Source of the DNA: an uncultured Kingella sp.
GTDB lineage: Bacteria > Pseudomonadota > Gammaproteobacteria > Burkholderiales > Neisseriaceae
DNA length: 12,860 bases
Direction: 5' to 3'
Assembly: GCA_916720425.1 (NCBI GenBank)
Contig: CAKARD010000031.1
Span: 1-12,860 of the forward strand
Shown here: positions 6,922-12,860 of the stretch, piece by piece
Numbering within the stretch: position 1 is the first letter of the stretch
Layout of the letters: each line of letters begins with the position of its first letter
The notes under the pieces: generated by a model
Told to the model about the DNA's origin: nothing
Databases searched by the model: none
Seen by the model: only the letters and a program-made list of their open reading frames with translations
Made by a program: the position numbers and the translations under genes

Positions 6922-6930
6922 TTATCCACA
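6922..6930 (+). promoter_or_regulatory. Perfect DnaA box
   Basis: TTATCCACA on the plus strand, identical to the high-affinity DnaA consensus, preceded closely by the weaker TTTCCACA at 6911-6918 and followed by a long AT tract. Confidence 0.6.
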
Positions 6931-7028
6931 GATATTGTAGATAGTATTAATTTAAAAAAATGATATAAACATGCTAAGTCGATTAATCTTATAATCACAC
7001 TTTTATAGTACTTTACTTAAGATACACA

Positions 7029-8414
7029 ATGAATAATTTTGATATGTGGAAAACGGTGGTAAGCAATTTTTTTGCGCGTAATATGTTTACTGCTAATTTG
7101 TTAGAACGCAGTTTTCGTCAACCCATCGGTTGGGTAGAAATGGGCGTGGTGGTTACGTTGGTAGTCATCTCATTTTGGTTATCGCAATGGTGTTTGTCGC
7201 GTGGTAAATGGTATCGTGTACACAGTGCTGTCATGCGCCATGTGATTAATCGTGTATTTTTTCCAATATTATTAATGTTGTTTGGTGTATTAGGCCATAT
7301 TGTATGGAAGATATTGGGCTTTCATGCGGTTTGGTTGCGTTTATTGGTATTAGCGGCAAACTGGATGATTGCGATACATTTTGTATTGGCGTTAATCCAC
7401 GCTGTGTTACCTAAAAAACAATGGAGTAATACATTAGAAAAAACCGCGGCAGGCGGGTTATGGTTTTGTTTTTTGCTGTGGATGTCAGGTATTGATGACT
7501 TAATTATCAAATGGCTCAAACAAATCACCTTTACCGCAGGAACCAGTGAATTGAGTGTTTATACTGTACTTACGGGTATCTTATGGGTCGGTGTGGTTAT
7601 GTGTGTGATGATGTGGTTGGCAAAATGGATTAATGTCAAGCTCATGGCAAGCCGACTGGATATTAATGTGCGCATTGTATTGAGTAAAACCATCAAAACG
7701 GTGTTAATGATTTTATCTGTATTAATTGCTTTGCCACTGGTAGGAATTGATTTAACGGTATTATCGGTATTTGGCGGGGCATTAGGTGTTGGTTTGGGTT
7801 TTGGTTTGCAAAAAATTGCCAGTAATTATGTTTCTGGATTTATCATTTTGGCAGATCGATCCATTCGACCTGGAGATCGCCTAACCGTGAATAATTTTAC
7901 GGGCTATGTTAGCGAAATCACCTCGCGTTTTGTTGTTTTACGTGATGCGGTTGGGGCATCGGCATTGATTCCTAACGAAACTTTTGTGACCAGTACGGTA
8001 ATTAATGAATCGTTTTCAGGTAATGCCTTATCACAATCGCTTGACATACAAGTGGCGTATCACACTGATTTAACGCTGGCACTCAGAATTTTAAAAGAAG
8101 CTGCAGCCGAACAAGAACGGGTTAGTAAAAATCCAGAACCCAGTGCATTGTTGATCAGTTTTGGTGATAATGGTATTAATTTGCGCGTTGGTTTTTGGGT
8201 AAACGATCCTGAAAATGGTTTTGGCGGATTGTTTTCGGCAATTTTAATGACTATTTGGCGACGATTTAATGAAGAAAAAATAGAATTTCCCTATCCACAG
8301 CGTGAAGTACGCATTTTACCCAATGAAAAATTACCCAGCGACTTGGCATTGTTAAAAGCTAAAATCCATGCCACACAAGATCAAGCCGTGATTGAAGATG
8401 ATGATGAAGAGTAA
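7029..8414 (+). CDS. MscS-family mechanosensitive channel
   Basis: A 461-residue inner-membrane channel protein expected to open under membrane tension and release solutes during osmotic downshock. Hydrophobic segments lie near 35-55, 74-95, 100-125, 138-155, 178-198 and 218-240, followed by the Gly/Ala-rich pore helix at about 245-262 (VFGGALGVGLGFGLQKIA). The sequence NYVSGFIILADRSIRPGDRL (266-285) is the signature start of the MscS beta domain, and the C-terminal cytoplasmic part runs to an acidic tail (EDDDEE). It is larger than E. coli MscS (286 residues, three helices) and lacks the long periplasmic domain of MscK, so it is a mid-sized YbdG/YnaI-like type. No ribosome site is seen before the ATG at 7029; ATG 7044 is an alternative. 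nudB follows after three bases. Confidence 0.9.
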   Translation: MNNFDMWKTVVSNFFARNMFTANLLERSFRQPIGWVEMGVVVTLVVISFWLSQWCLSRGKWYRVHSAVMRHVINRVFFPILLMLFGVLGHIVWKILGFHAVWLRLLVLAANWMIAIHFVLALIHAVLPKKQWSNTLEKTAAGGLWFCFLLWMSGIDDLIIKWLKQITFTAGTSELSVYTVLTGILWVGVVMCVMMWLAKWINVKLMASRLDINVRIVLSKTIKTVLMILSVLIALPLVGIDLTVLSVFGGALGVGLGFGLQKIASNYVSGFIILADRSIRPGDRLTVNNFTGYVSEITSRFVVLRDAVGASALIPNETFVTSTVINESFSGNALSQSLDIQVAYHTDLTLALRILKEAAAEQERVSKNPEPSALLISFGDNGINLRVGFWVNDPENGFGGLFSAILMTIWRRFNEEKIEFPYPQREVRILPNEKLPSDLALLKAKIHATQDQAVIEDDDEE

Positions 8415-8417
8415 ATA

Positions 8418-8864
8418 ATGAAAAAAATCCCGATTTCGGTATTGGTCTTATTGCATGATGATGCTGGACGTGTTTTGTTATTTGACCGATTGAATCCACC
8501 TAATTTTTGGCAGTCTGTTACAGGCAGTTTGAACCATTGGGACGAGGCACCGTTTGATGCCGCTTTGCGCGAAGTAGCCGAAGAAACAGGTATTATTTTA
8601 TCACCCGAACAATTGTATGATTGGCATGAACAAACCGAATACGAAATTTATGAGCATTGGAGACATCGTTATGCCGATGGCGTCACACGTAATTTGGAAC
8701 ATTGGTTCTCAGCTTGTATTTTGCCCGATACGCCCATTGTTTTGAGTGAACATTCACAATATCAATGGTTCAATGCTACTGAAGCCATGAAAAAAGTGTT
8801 TTCCCCCTCCAATTGCGCGTTGATAGAACGCTGGTATACACATTTTGTAAGCAAAAAGCCGTAA
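8418..8864 (+). CDS. nudB: Dihydroneopterin triphosphate diphosphatase (Nudix)
   Basis: NudB removes pyrophosphate from dihydroneopterin triphosphate, the second step of folate synthesis after GTP cyclohydrolase. The 148 residues align well with E. coli NudB: FWQSVTGS before the Nudix box, then EYEIYEHWRHRYADGVTRNLEHWF, a block specific to this subfamily, and EHSQYQWF. The Nudix box is G-x6-E-x7-REVAEETGI, one residue longer between the Gly and first Glu than the usual G-x5-E; from memory other betaproteobacterial NudB proteins share this. The ATG begins three bases after the mscS stop, so the two are probably cotranscribed. A weak 6-base-pair hairpin (8877-8882 with 8891-8896) without a T-run follows, so read-through into murC is possible. 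Confidence 0.93.
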   Translation: MKKIPISVLVLLHDDAGRVLLFDRLNPPNFWQSVTGSLNHWDEAPFDAALREVAEETGIILSPEQLYDWHEQTEYEIYEHWRHRYADGVTRNLEHWFSACILPDTPIVLSEHSQYQWFNATEAMKKVFSPSNCALIERWYTHFVSKKP

Positions 8865-8941
8865 AAAATATAGCGCGTAAATGAGAACGGATTTACAATA
8901 ATCTATTTTTCGACCCAAAATAGCAATAGAGGGGTAAGGCC

Positions 8942-10354
8942 ATGAAAAATAGAGTAAAGCATATCCATTTTGTCGGTATTGGTGGTACAGGTATGTGTGG
9001 TATTGCCGAGGTTTTACATAATTTAGGGTTTTGTGTCTCTGGGTCAGATCAAGTTCAAAGTGCGGTGACACGTTATTTAAGTGATTTGGGCGTAAAGGTT
9101 TTTTTAGGACATGCGGCAGAGCATATTGGTCAAGCAGAAGTAGTGGTTACCTCTAGCGCAGTTAAAGCAGATAATCCTGAAGTATTGGCGGCACACGAAC
9201 AACACATTCCTGTGATTCCACGTGCCATGATGTTGGCGGAATTAATGCGTTTACGCGAAGGCATCGCTATTGCAGGGACGCATGGTAAGACCACGACCAC
9301 CAGTCTTACGGCATCTATTTTGGGAGCAGCAGGACTGGATCCAACTTTTGTGATTGGCGGTAAACTTACAGCCGCAGGCACCAATGCTAAATTGGGTAAA
9401 GGAATGTGGTTTGTGGCTGAGGCAGATGAAAGTGATGCTTCGTTTCTTTATCTTTCTCCTGTGATTACTGTGGTAACTAATATCGACGAGGATCATATGG
9501 ATACCTATGATCACAGTAGTGAAAAATTGCAACAAGCGTTTATAGATTTCATTCACCGAATGCCATTTTATGGTAAGGCTTTTTTGTGTATAGATAATGC
9601 CAATGTTCGTGCCATATTACCCAAAATCAAAAAACCTTTTGCTACCTATGCAATAGAAGATAAAACCGCTAACATTTGGGCAAGTGATATTCAAATAGAT
9701 GGTACGCGCATGCACTTTAATACGCATGTTCGTCAAAAAGATAGTGTACAATCCTTTAAAATTACGCTGAATTATCCAGGAAGACACAATGTGCTTAATG
9801 CACTTGCCAGTATTGGGGTAGCACTAGAATGCAAAGTGCCCGTTGCAGCCATTCAAAAAGGATTGGCAGAGTTTTCGGGTGTGGGGCGGCGTTTTCAAAG
9901 CTATGGAGAAATTACTTTGCCTGAAGGGGGGCGTGCATTAATCATAGATGATTACGGCCATCACCCTGTAGAAATGGCGGCAACCATTGCAGCGGCACGC
10001 GGTGCTTATCCTAACCGTCGCTTGATACTGGCTTTTCAACCTCATCGTTACACACGTACGCGTGATTTATTTGAGGATTTTGTCAAAGTACTGACCACAG
10101 TAGATGGTTTGGTGTTAACCGAGGTTTATCCTGCGGGTGAAAAACCGATACCTGCAGCGACCAGTCGTGACTTGGCTCATTCTGTGCGTGCCAGTAGAAA
10201 GTTAGAACCTTTTTATTGTGAAAATGTCAATGAATTGCCCCATGCATTATTGCATATCCTGCAAGATGGCGATGTTGTGTTAACCATGGGAGCAGGTAGT
10301 ATTAATCGCACTGCTCAAGCATTGGTAGATAGTACAAAAAATAATCTTATTTAA
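8942..10354 (+). CDS. murC: UDP-N-acetylmuramate--L-alanine ligase
   Basis: MurC adds the first amino acid, L-Ala, to UDP-MurNAc in cytoplasmic peptidoglycan precursor synthesis. The 470 residues show the three Mur domains: a Rossmann-like UDP-binding domain with HFVGIGGTGMCGIAE (9-23), a central ATPase with P-loop GTHGKTTTT (112-120), AEADESDASF (159-168) and NIDEDHMDTY (180-189), and a C-terminal domain with YGHHPVEMAATIAAAR and FQPHRYTRTRDLFEDF. The sequence closely resembles Neisseria MurC. The ATG at 8942 is preceded by AGGGGTAAGG. In Neisseria the gene follows murG; here nudB and mscS lie upstream instead. A weak promoter can be drawn at TTTACA (8892-8897) and CAAAAT (8916-8921). Confidence 0.97.
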   Translation: MKNRVKHIHFVGIGGTGMCGIAEVLHNLGFCVSGSDQVQSAVTRYLSDLGVKVFLGHAAEHIGQAEVVVTSSAVKADNPEVLAAHEQHIPVIPRAMMLAELMRLREGIAIAGTHGKTTTTSLTASILGAAGLDPTFVIGGKLTAAGTNAKLGKGMWFVAEADESDASFLYLSPVITVVTNIDEDHMDTYDHSSEKLQQAFIDFIHRMPFYGKAFLCIDNANVRAILPKIKKPFATYAIEDKTANIWASDIQIDGTRMHFNTHVRQKDSVQSFKITLNYPGRHNVLNALASIGVALECKVPVAAIQKGLAEFSGVGRRFQSYGEITLPEGGRALIIDDYGHHPVEMAATIAAARGAYPNRRLILAFQPHRYTRTRDLFEDFVKVLTTVDGLVLTEVYPAGEKPIPAATSRDLAHSVRASRKLEPFYCENVNELPHALLHILQDGDVVLTMGAGSINRTAQALVDSTKNNLI

Positions 10355-10435
10355 TTTAAACCATGAATATATATTGTACTCACCATTATAATCAAACATT
10401 GTTTTATTTATATTCATCACAGAAAGCCTAACACC
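10355..10435 (+). promoter_or_regulatory. murC-ddl gap with candidate promoter inside an inverted repeat
   Basis: TGAATA (10364-10369) and a perfect TATAAT (10387-10392) are 17 bases apart, giving a plausible promoter for ddl-ftsQ-ftsA despite the weak -35. The box lies between the arms of a perfect 9-base inverted repeat, ATGAATATA (10363-10371) and TATATTCAT (10409-10417). The repeat could be an operator or fold in RNA; both arms are AT-rich, so chance is possible. Confidence 0.4.
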
Positions 10436-11350
10436 ATGCAAAACTTTGGTAAAGTCGCCGTATTAATGGGCGGATTTTCATCAGAACGCGAAGTATCACT
10501 CACCAGTGGGGAGGCGATTTTAGCTGCCTTGCAACGCAAAGGCATCAATGCTCATGCCTTCGATCCTACTCAAACACCACTGACCGAACTTAGAAACCAA
10601 CACTTTGATGTTGTATTCAATATCTTGCATGGTACATATGGTGAAGATGGCACAGTACAAGGTGCATTAGAATCTATAGGTATTCCTTATACAGGTTGTG
10701 GGGTGCTTGCCTCTGCGTTGGGTATGGATAAATATCGTTGTAAATTGATTTGGCAAGCATTGGGGTTGCCTATCCCACCTTTTGTTGTTTTGAATGATAA
10801 CAGTGATTTTGATGAAGTAGAACAGCAATTAGGTTTGCCATTATTTATTAAACCTTCTGCTGAAGGCAGTAGCGTAGGTGTAAAAAAAGTTAAACAAAAA
10901 GGCGAATTAGTACAAGCTTATGCTCAACTTCGCGCCCAGAATTTGCATGGTGAAATTTTGGCAGAACAATATATGTCGGGAGGGGAGTATACTTGTGGCG
11001 TGTTTCAGCAACAAGCTTTACCCAGTATACACATTATCCCGCAAACTGAATTTTATAATTGGGAGGCCAAATATCAACGTGATGATACCATCTATCAGTG
11101 CCCCTCTGATTTAAATGAAGCTGACGAAGCATATATACGGCAATTAGCTAAACAGGCTTTTGCAGCAATAGGCGGGGGAAATAGTTTAGGACGAGTAGAT
11201 TTTCTCAAAGATACCAATGGGCAATTATACATATTAGAAGTAAATACGCTTCCAGGAATGACCAGTCATAGCCTTGTTCCTAAAGCTGCCAAACAAATGG
11301 GCATAGATTTTGATGATTTATGCTTGGCCATTTTAAAAACCGCTCAATAA
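10436..11350 (+). CDS. ddl: D-alanine--D-alanine ligase
   Basis: Ddl makes the D-Ala-D-Ala dipeptide for the peptidoglycan stem, the target of vancomycin. The 304 residues are the usual size for the DdlB-type enzyme of division clusters. Motifs in order are VLMGGFSSEREVSLTSG (9-25), HGTYGEDGTVQGALE (64-78), the ATP-grasp segment LFIKPSAEGSSVGVKK, and the C-terminal metal and substrate site ILEVNTLPGMTSHSLVP. All are intact and agree with a D-Ala rather than D-lactate ligase, although specificity is not proved by sequence alone. The ribosome site before the ATG at 10436 is weak (AGAAAG). The gene has its own possible promoter in the preceding gap and ends 11 bases before ftsQ. Confidence 0.96.
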   Translation: MQNFGKVAVLMGGFSSEREVSLTSGEAILAALQRKGINAHAFDPTQTPLTELRNQHFDVVFNILHGTYGEDGTVQGALESIGIPYTGCGVLASALGMDKYRCKLIWQALGLPIPPFVVLNDNSDFDEVEQQLGLPLFIKPSAEGSSVGVKKVKQKGELVQAYAQLRAQNLHGEILAEQYMSGGEYTCGVFQQQALPSIHIIPQTEFYNWEAKYQRDDTIYQCPSDLNEADEAYIRQLAKQAFAAIGGGNSLGRVDFLKDTNGQLYILEVNTLPGMTSHSLVPKAAKQMGIDFDDLCLAILKTAQ

Positions 11351-11361
11351 AATGGGACATT

Positions 11362-12078
11362 ATGTTAAAAAAATTGTTTTATCTTTCTATGTTGTTTTTA
11401 CTGATAACAGGAATAGGGTGGTTAATGAATCGCCCTTATTTTGATATTACGCAAATAGAAATTGTTGGGGCAAATGGAACGCTTCAATACGTGGATAAAC
11501 AAAATGTATTTAAAACAGTTTTGCCTTATGTAACAGGTAATTTTTTCCAAATCAATATTCAAGATACGCAAAAGGTAGCACAAAGTATAGAATGGGTAAA
11601 GTATGCAAAAGTTGATCGTATACCTCCTAACCGTATCAAGATTACCATAGAGGAATACACCCCTATGGCGCGTTGGATTCGTGATGGTTATGAGGCAGGC
11701 TTGATCAGTACAAACGGTGAAGTGTTCCAAGCGAAATATGTTGGCAATCTACCTGAATTTGATGGAACCGCAGTAGCACAACAACATATGCTAGAACAAT
11801 ATACCATGCTCAATAGTCAGCTATCTACTTTGCGTTTAAAGATTCTGCGTTTACAATATAGCCCAAGTGCAGCGTGGAGTATGATATTAGATAATGGCAT
11901 AGAGATACGCTTGGGTAGAGATAATATACACACACGCATTCTACGATTTGTAGAAAATTATCATACTCAAATTCTTCCTCATGTGGCTCATTTAGATTAT
12001 ATAGATATGCGTTATAACAACGCTTTTGCCGTTAAAAGGCGTGATGATGCCCCAAACCTAGAAACAATAGCACAATAA
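11362..12078 (+). CDS. ftsQ: Cell division protein FtsQ
   Basis: FtsQ is a bitopic inner-membrane protein that links early divisome proteins (FtsA, FtsZ) to FtsL, FtsB and the septal wall synthase. With the ATG at 11362 it has 238 residues: a short cytoplasmic tail (MLKK), one membrane segment at about 5-22 (LFYLSMLFLLITGIGWLM), the POTRA domain beginning YFDITQIEIVGANG, a second conserved stretch RIPPNRIKITIEEYTPMARW, and a C-terminal beta region with NGIEIRLGRDN and YIDMRYNNAFAVK. The frame stays open to 11320 inside ddl, but the later ATG gives the expected short tail and follows GGGA at a usable distance. It is positioned between ddl and ftsA as in other proteobacterial clusters. Confidence 0.94.
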   Translation: MLKKLFYLSMLFLLITGIGWLMNRPYFDITQIEIVGANGTLQYVDKQNVFKTVLPYVTGNFFQINIQDTQKVAQSIEWVKYAKVDRIPPNRIKITIEEYTPMARWIRDGYEAGLISTNGEVFQAKYVGNLPEFDGTAVAQQHMLEQYTMLNSQLSTLRLKILRLQYSPSAAWSMILDNGIEIRLGRDNIHTRILRFVENYHTQILPHVAHLDYIDMRYNNAFAVKRRDDAPNLETIAQ

Positions 12079-12091
12079 CGGATAATAGAAA

Positions 12092-12860
12092 ATGATTGAG
12101 AATAAACAATATGTCAGTGCCCTAGATGTTGGAACATCTAAAGTTATCGCTTTAATTGGCGAAGTGGTGGATGATGAAATTAATATTGTCGGTATGGGTT
12201 TATCTGAATCACGTGGCTTAAAAGCGGGCATGGTTACCAATATTGATGCTGCCGCTCAAGCCATTGCTCAAGCAATTAGCGAAGCTGAACGTATGGCAGA
12301 ATGTCAAGTAAACAGTGTGGTAACAGGCATTTCAGGTAATCATATACGTAGCCTTAATTCACAAGGTGTGGTTAAAATTAAAGATGGTGAAGTCAGCCAA
12401 GCCGATATAGATCGCGCTCGTGATACGTCCAAAGCGGTTAGCATTTCGCCTGATCATAAAATTTTACATACTTTGGTACAAGAATATATTATTGATAATC
12501 AAAAAGGTGTGCGAGAACCGATTGGTATGAGTGGTGTCCGTTTGGATACGCGTGTACATATTATTACTGCTGCGGTTAGTGCCTTGCAAAATATGCAAAA
12601 ATGCATTAAACGTTGCAATTTAGACGTAGCAGAAATTATGTTACAACCTTTGGTATCAGCTAATGCCGTGTTGACTGAGGATGAAAAAGAATTGGGTGTA
12701 TGCGTCATTGATATTGGTGGTGGTACAACCGATATTGCTGTTTATACCAATGGTGCCATACAACATACAGCGGTGATTCCGATTGCGGGTGATTTGATTA
12801 CAAGAGATTTAGCCCAAGCTTTACGCACCCCACAAGCAGCAGCTGAAAGTATTAAAATTC
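12092..12860 (+). CDS. ftsA: Cell division protein FtsA, cut by the right edge
   Basis: FtsA is the actin-like ATPase that tethers FtsZ filaments to the membrane and recruits later divisome proteins. The 256 residues visible start MIENKQYVSALDVGTSKVIA, containing the phosphate-1 loop of the actin fold. They continue through the 1C subdomain specific to FtsA (about 84-165, including GNHIRSLNSQGVVKIKDGEV and REPIGMSGVRLDTRVHI) and the phosphate-2 loop VIDIGGGTTDIAVYTNG. The similarity to Neisseria FtsA is very strong. The C-terminal membrane-binding helix lies outside. The ATG is 13 bases after the ftsQ stop, with only a weak upstream GGA. ftsZ would be expected next. Confidence 0.96.
   Translation, partial: MIENKQYVSALDVGTSKVIALIGEVVDDEINIVGMGLSESRGLKAGMVTNIDAAAQAIAQAISEAERMAECQVNSVVTGISGNHIRSLNSQGVVKIKDGEVSQADIDRARDTSKAVSISPDHKILHTLVQEYIIDNQKGVREPIGMSGVRLDTRVHIITAAVSALQNMQKCIKRCNLDVAEIMLQPLVSANAVLTEDEKELGVCVIDIGGGTTDIAVYTNGAIQHTAVIPIAGDLITRDLAQALRTPQAAAESIKI

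Larger units (their letters stand above)
6700..7028. promoter_or_regulatory. AT-rich ilvC-mscS intergenic region with DnaA boxes; candidate origin
   Basis: No gene is seen in these 329 bases. They contain two perfect DnaA boxes in opposite orientation: TGTGGATAA at 6821-6829 and TTATCCACA at 6922-6930. A single-mismatch copy of the box consensus (TTTGCATAA against TGTGNATAA) lies at 6841-6849, and CTTTCCACA (6910-6918) is a two-mismatch copy beside the second perfect box. The part after 6931 is nearly all A and T until about 6970, as a duplex-unwinding element would be. It must also hold the ilvC and mscS promoters; a TATAAT at 6990-6995 could serve mscS, but no good -35 accompanies it. Origin function is inferred; DnaA-regulated transcription is the main alternative. 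Confidence 0.45.

Noticed and set aside
8877..8896. Terminator after nudB
   Set aside because: The stem is only six base pairs (GTAAAT with ATTTAC), AT-rich and not followed directly by a T-run, so it is unlikely to stop transcription well.
8754..9071. 105-residue minus-strand frame spanning the nudB-murC junction
   Set aside because: It is antisense to two well-supported genes, with no domain or convincing ribosome site.
11320..11361. Earlier ftsQ start overlapping ddl
   Set aside because: The later ATG gives the normal short cytoplasmic tail and does not overlap ddl.
8015..12338. DNA uptake sequences
   Set aside because: TACCTGAA or its complement occurs at 8015-8022, 11750-11757 and 12331-12338, but no full 10-12-base uptake sequence is repeated and all three lie in coding sequence.

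Overview
The window reads as chromosomal DNA of a low-GC betaproteobacterium in or near the family Neisseriaceae. IlvC, FtsA, MurC, FtsQ, CorC, YbeY and Orn all look closest, from memory, to their Neisseria counterparts, and the murC-ddl-ftsQ-ftsA order without murB is the Neisseria arrangement. The 10-12-base DNA uptake sequences that stud Neisseria genomes were not seen, so a relative outside Neisseria proper is more likely. No tRNA, rRNA, CRISPR array, insertion sequence or prophage gene was found; all genes look intact apart from the two cut by the window edges.

Left block (1-4455, all minus strand). hisG enters at the left edge and is preceded by a textbook histidine attenuation leader: a promoter, a 23-codon leader peptide with four consecutive His codons, a long leader hairpin and a rho-independent terminator. 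Next comes a cluster read from right to left: an OFA-family major facilitator, ybeY (16S rRNA maturation), corC (CBS-domain protein) and ribE (riboflavin synthase). The last three are nearly contiguous and probably cotranscribed.

Middle (4456-7028). A GC-rich, foldable leader precedes orn (oligoribonuclease), which overlaps ubiC (chorismate lyase) by four bases. A strong inverted-repeat terminator separates the convergent ubiC and ilvC (class I ketol-acid reductoisomerase). Between the divergent ilvC and mscS genes lies a 329-base AT-rich stretch with two perfect, oppositely oriented DnaA boxes. Genes run mainly leftward before this point and entirely rightward after it, so it is a candidate replication origin or DnaA-controlled region.

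Right block (7029-12860, all plus strand). An MscS-family channel gene and nudB (a folate-pathway Nudix hydrolase) lead into the end of a division and cell wall cluster: murC, ddl, ftsQ and ftsA (cut by the right edge). MurC and Ddl make and consume peptidoglycan precursors; FtsQ and FtsA belong to the divisome that uses them.

The main points for a second look are the his attenuator on an enteric-type hisG, the DnaA-box region, the structured leader of orn, and a chorismate lyase in which the conserved flap Gly-Arg appears as Ala-Gln. No wholly new multi-gene system was found.
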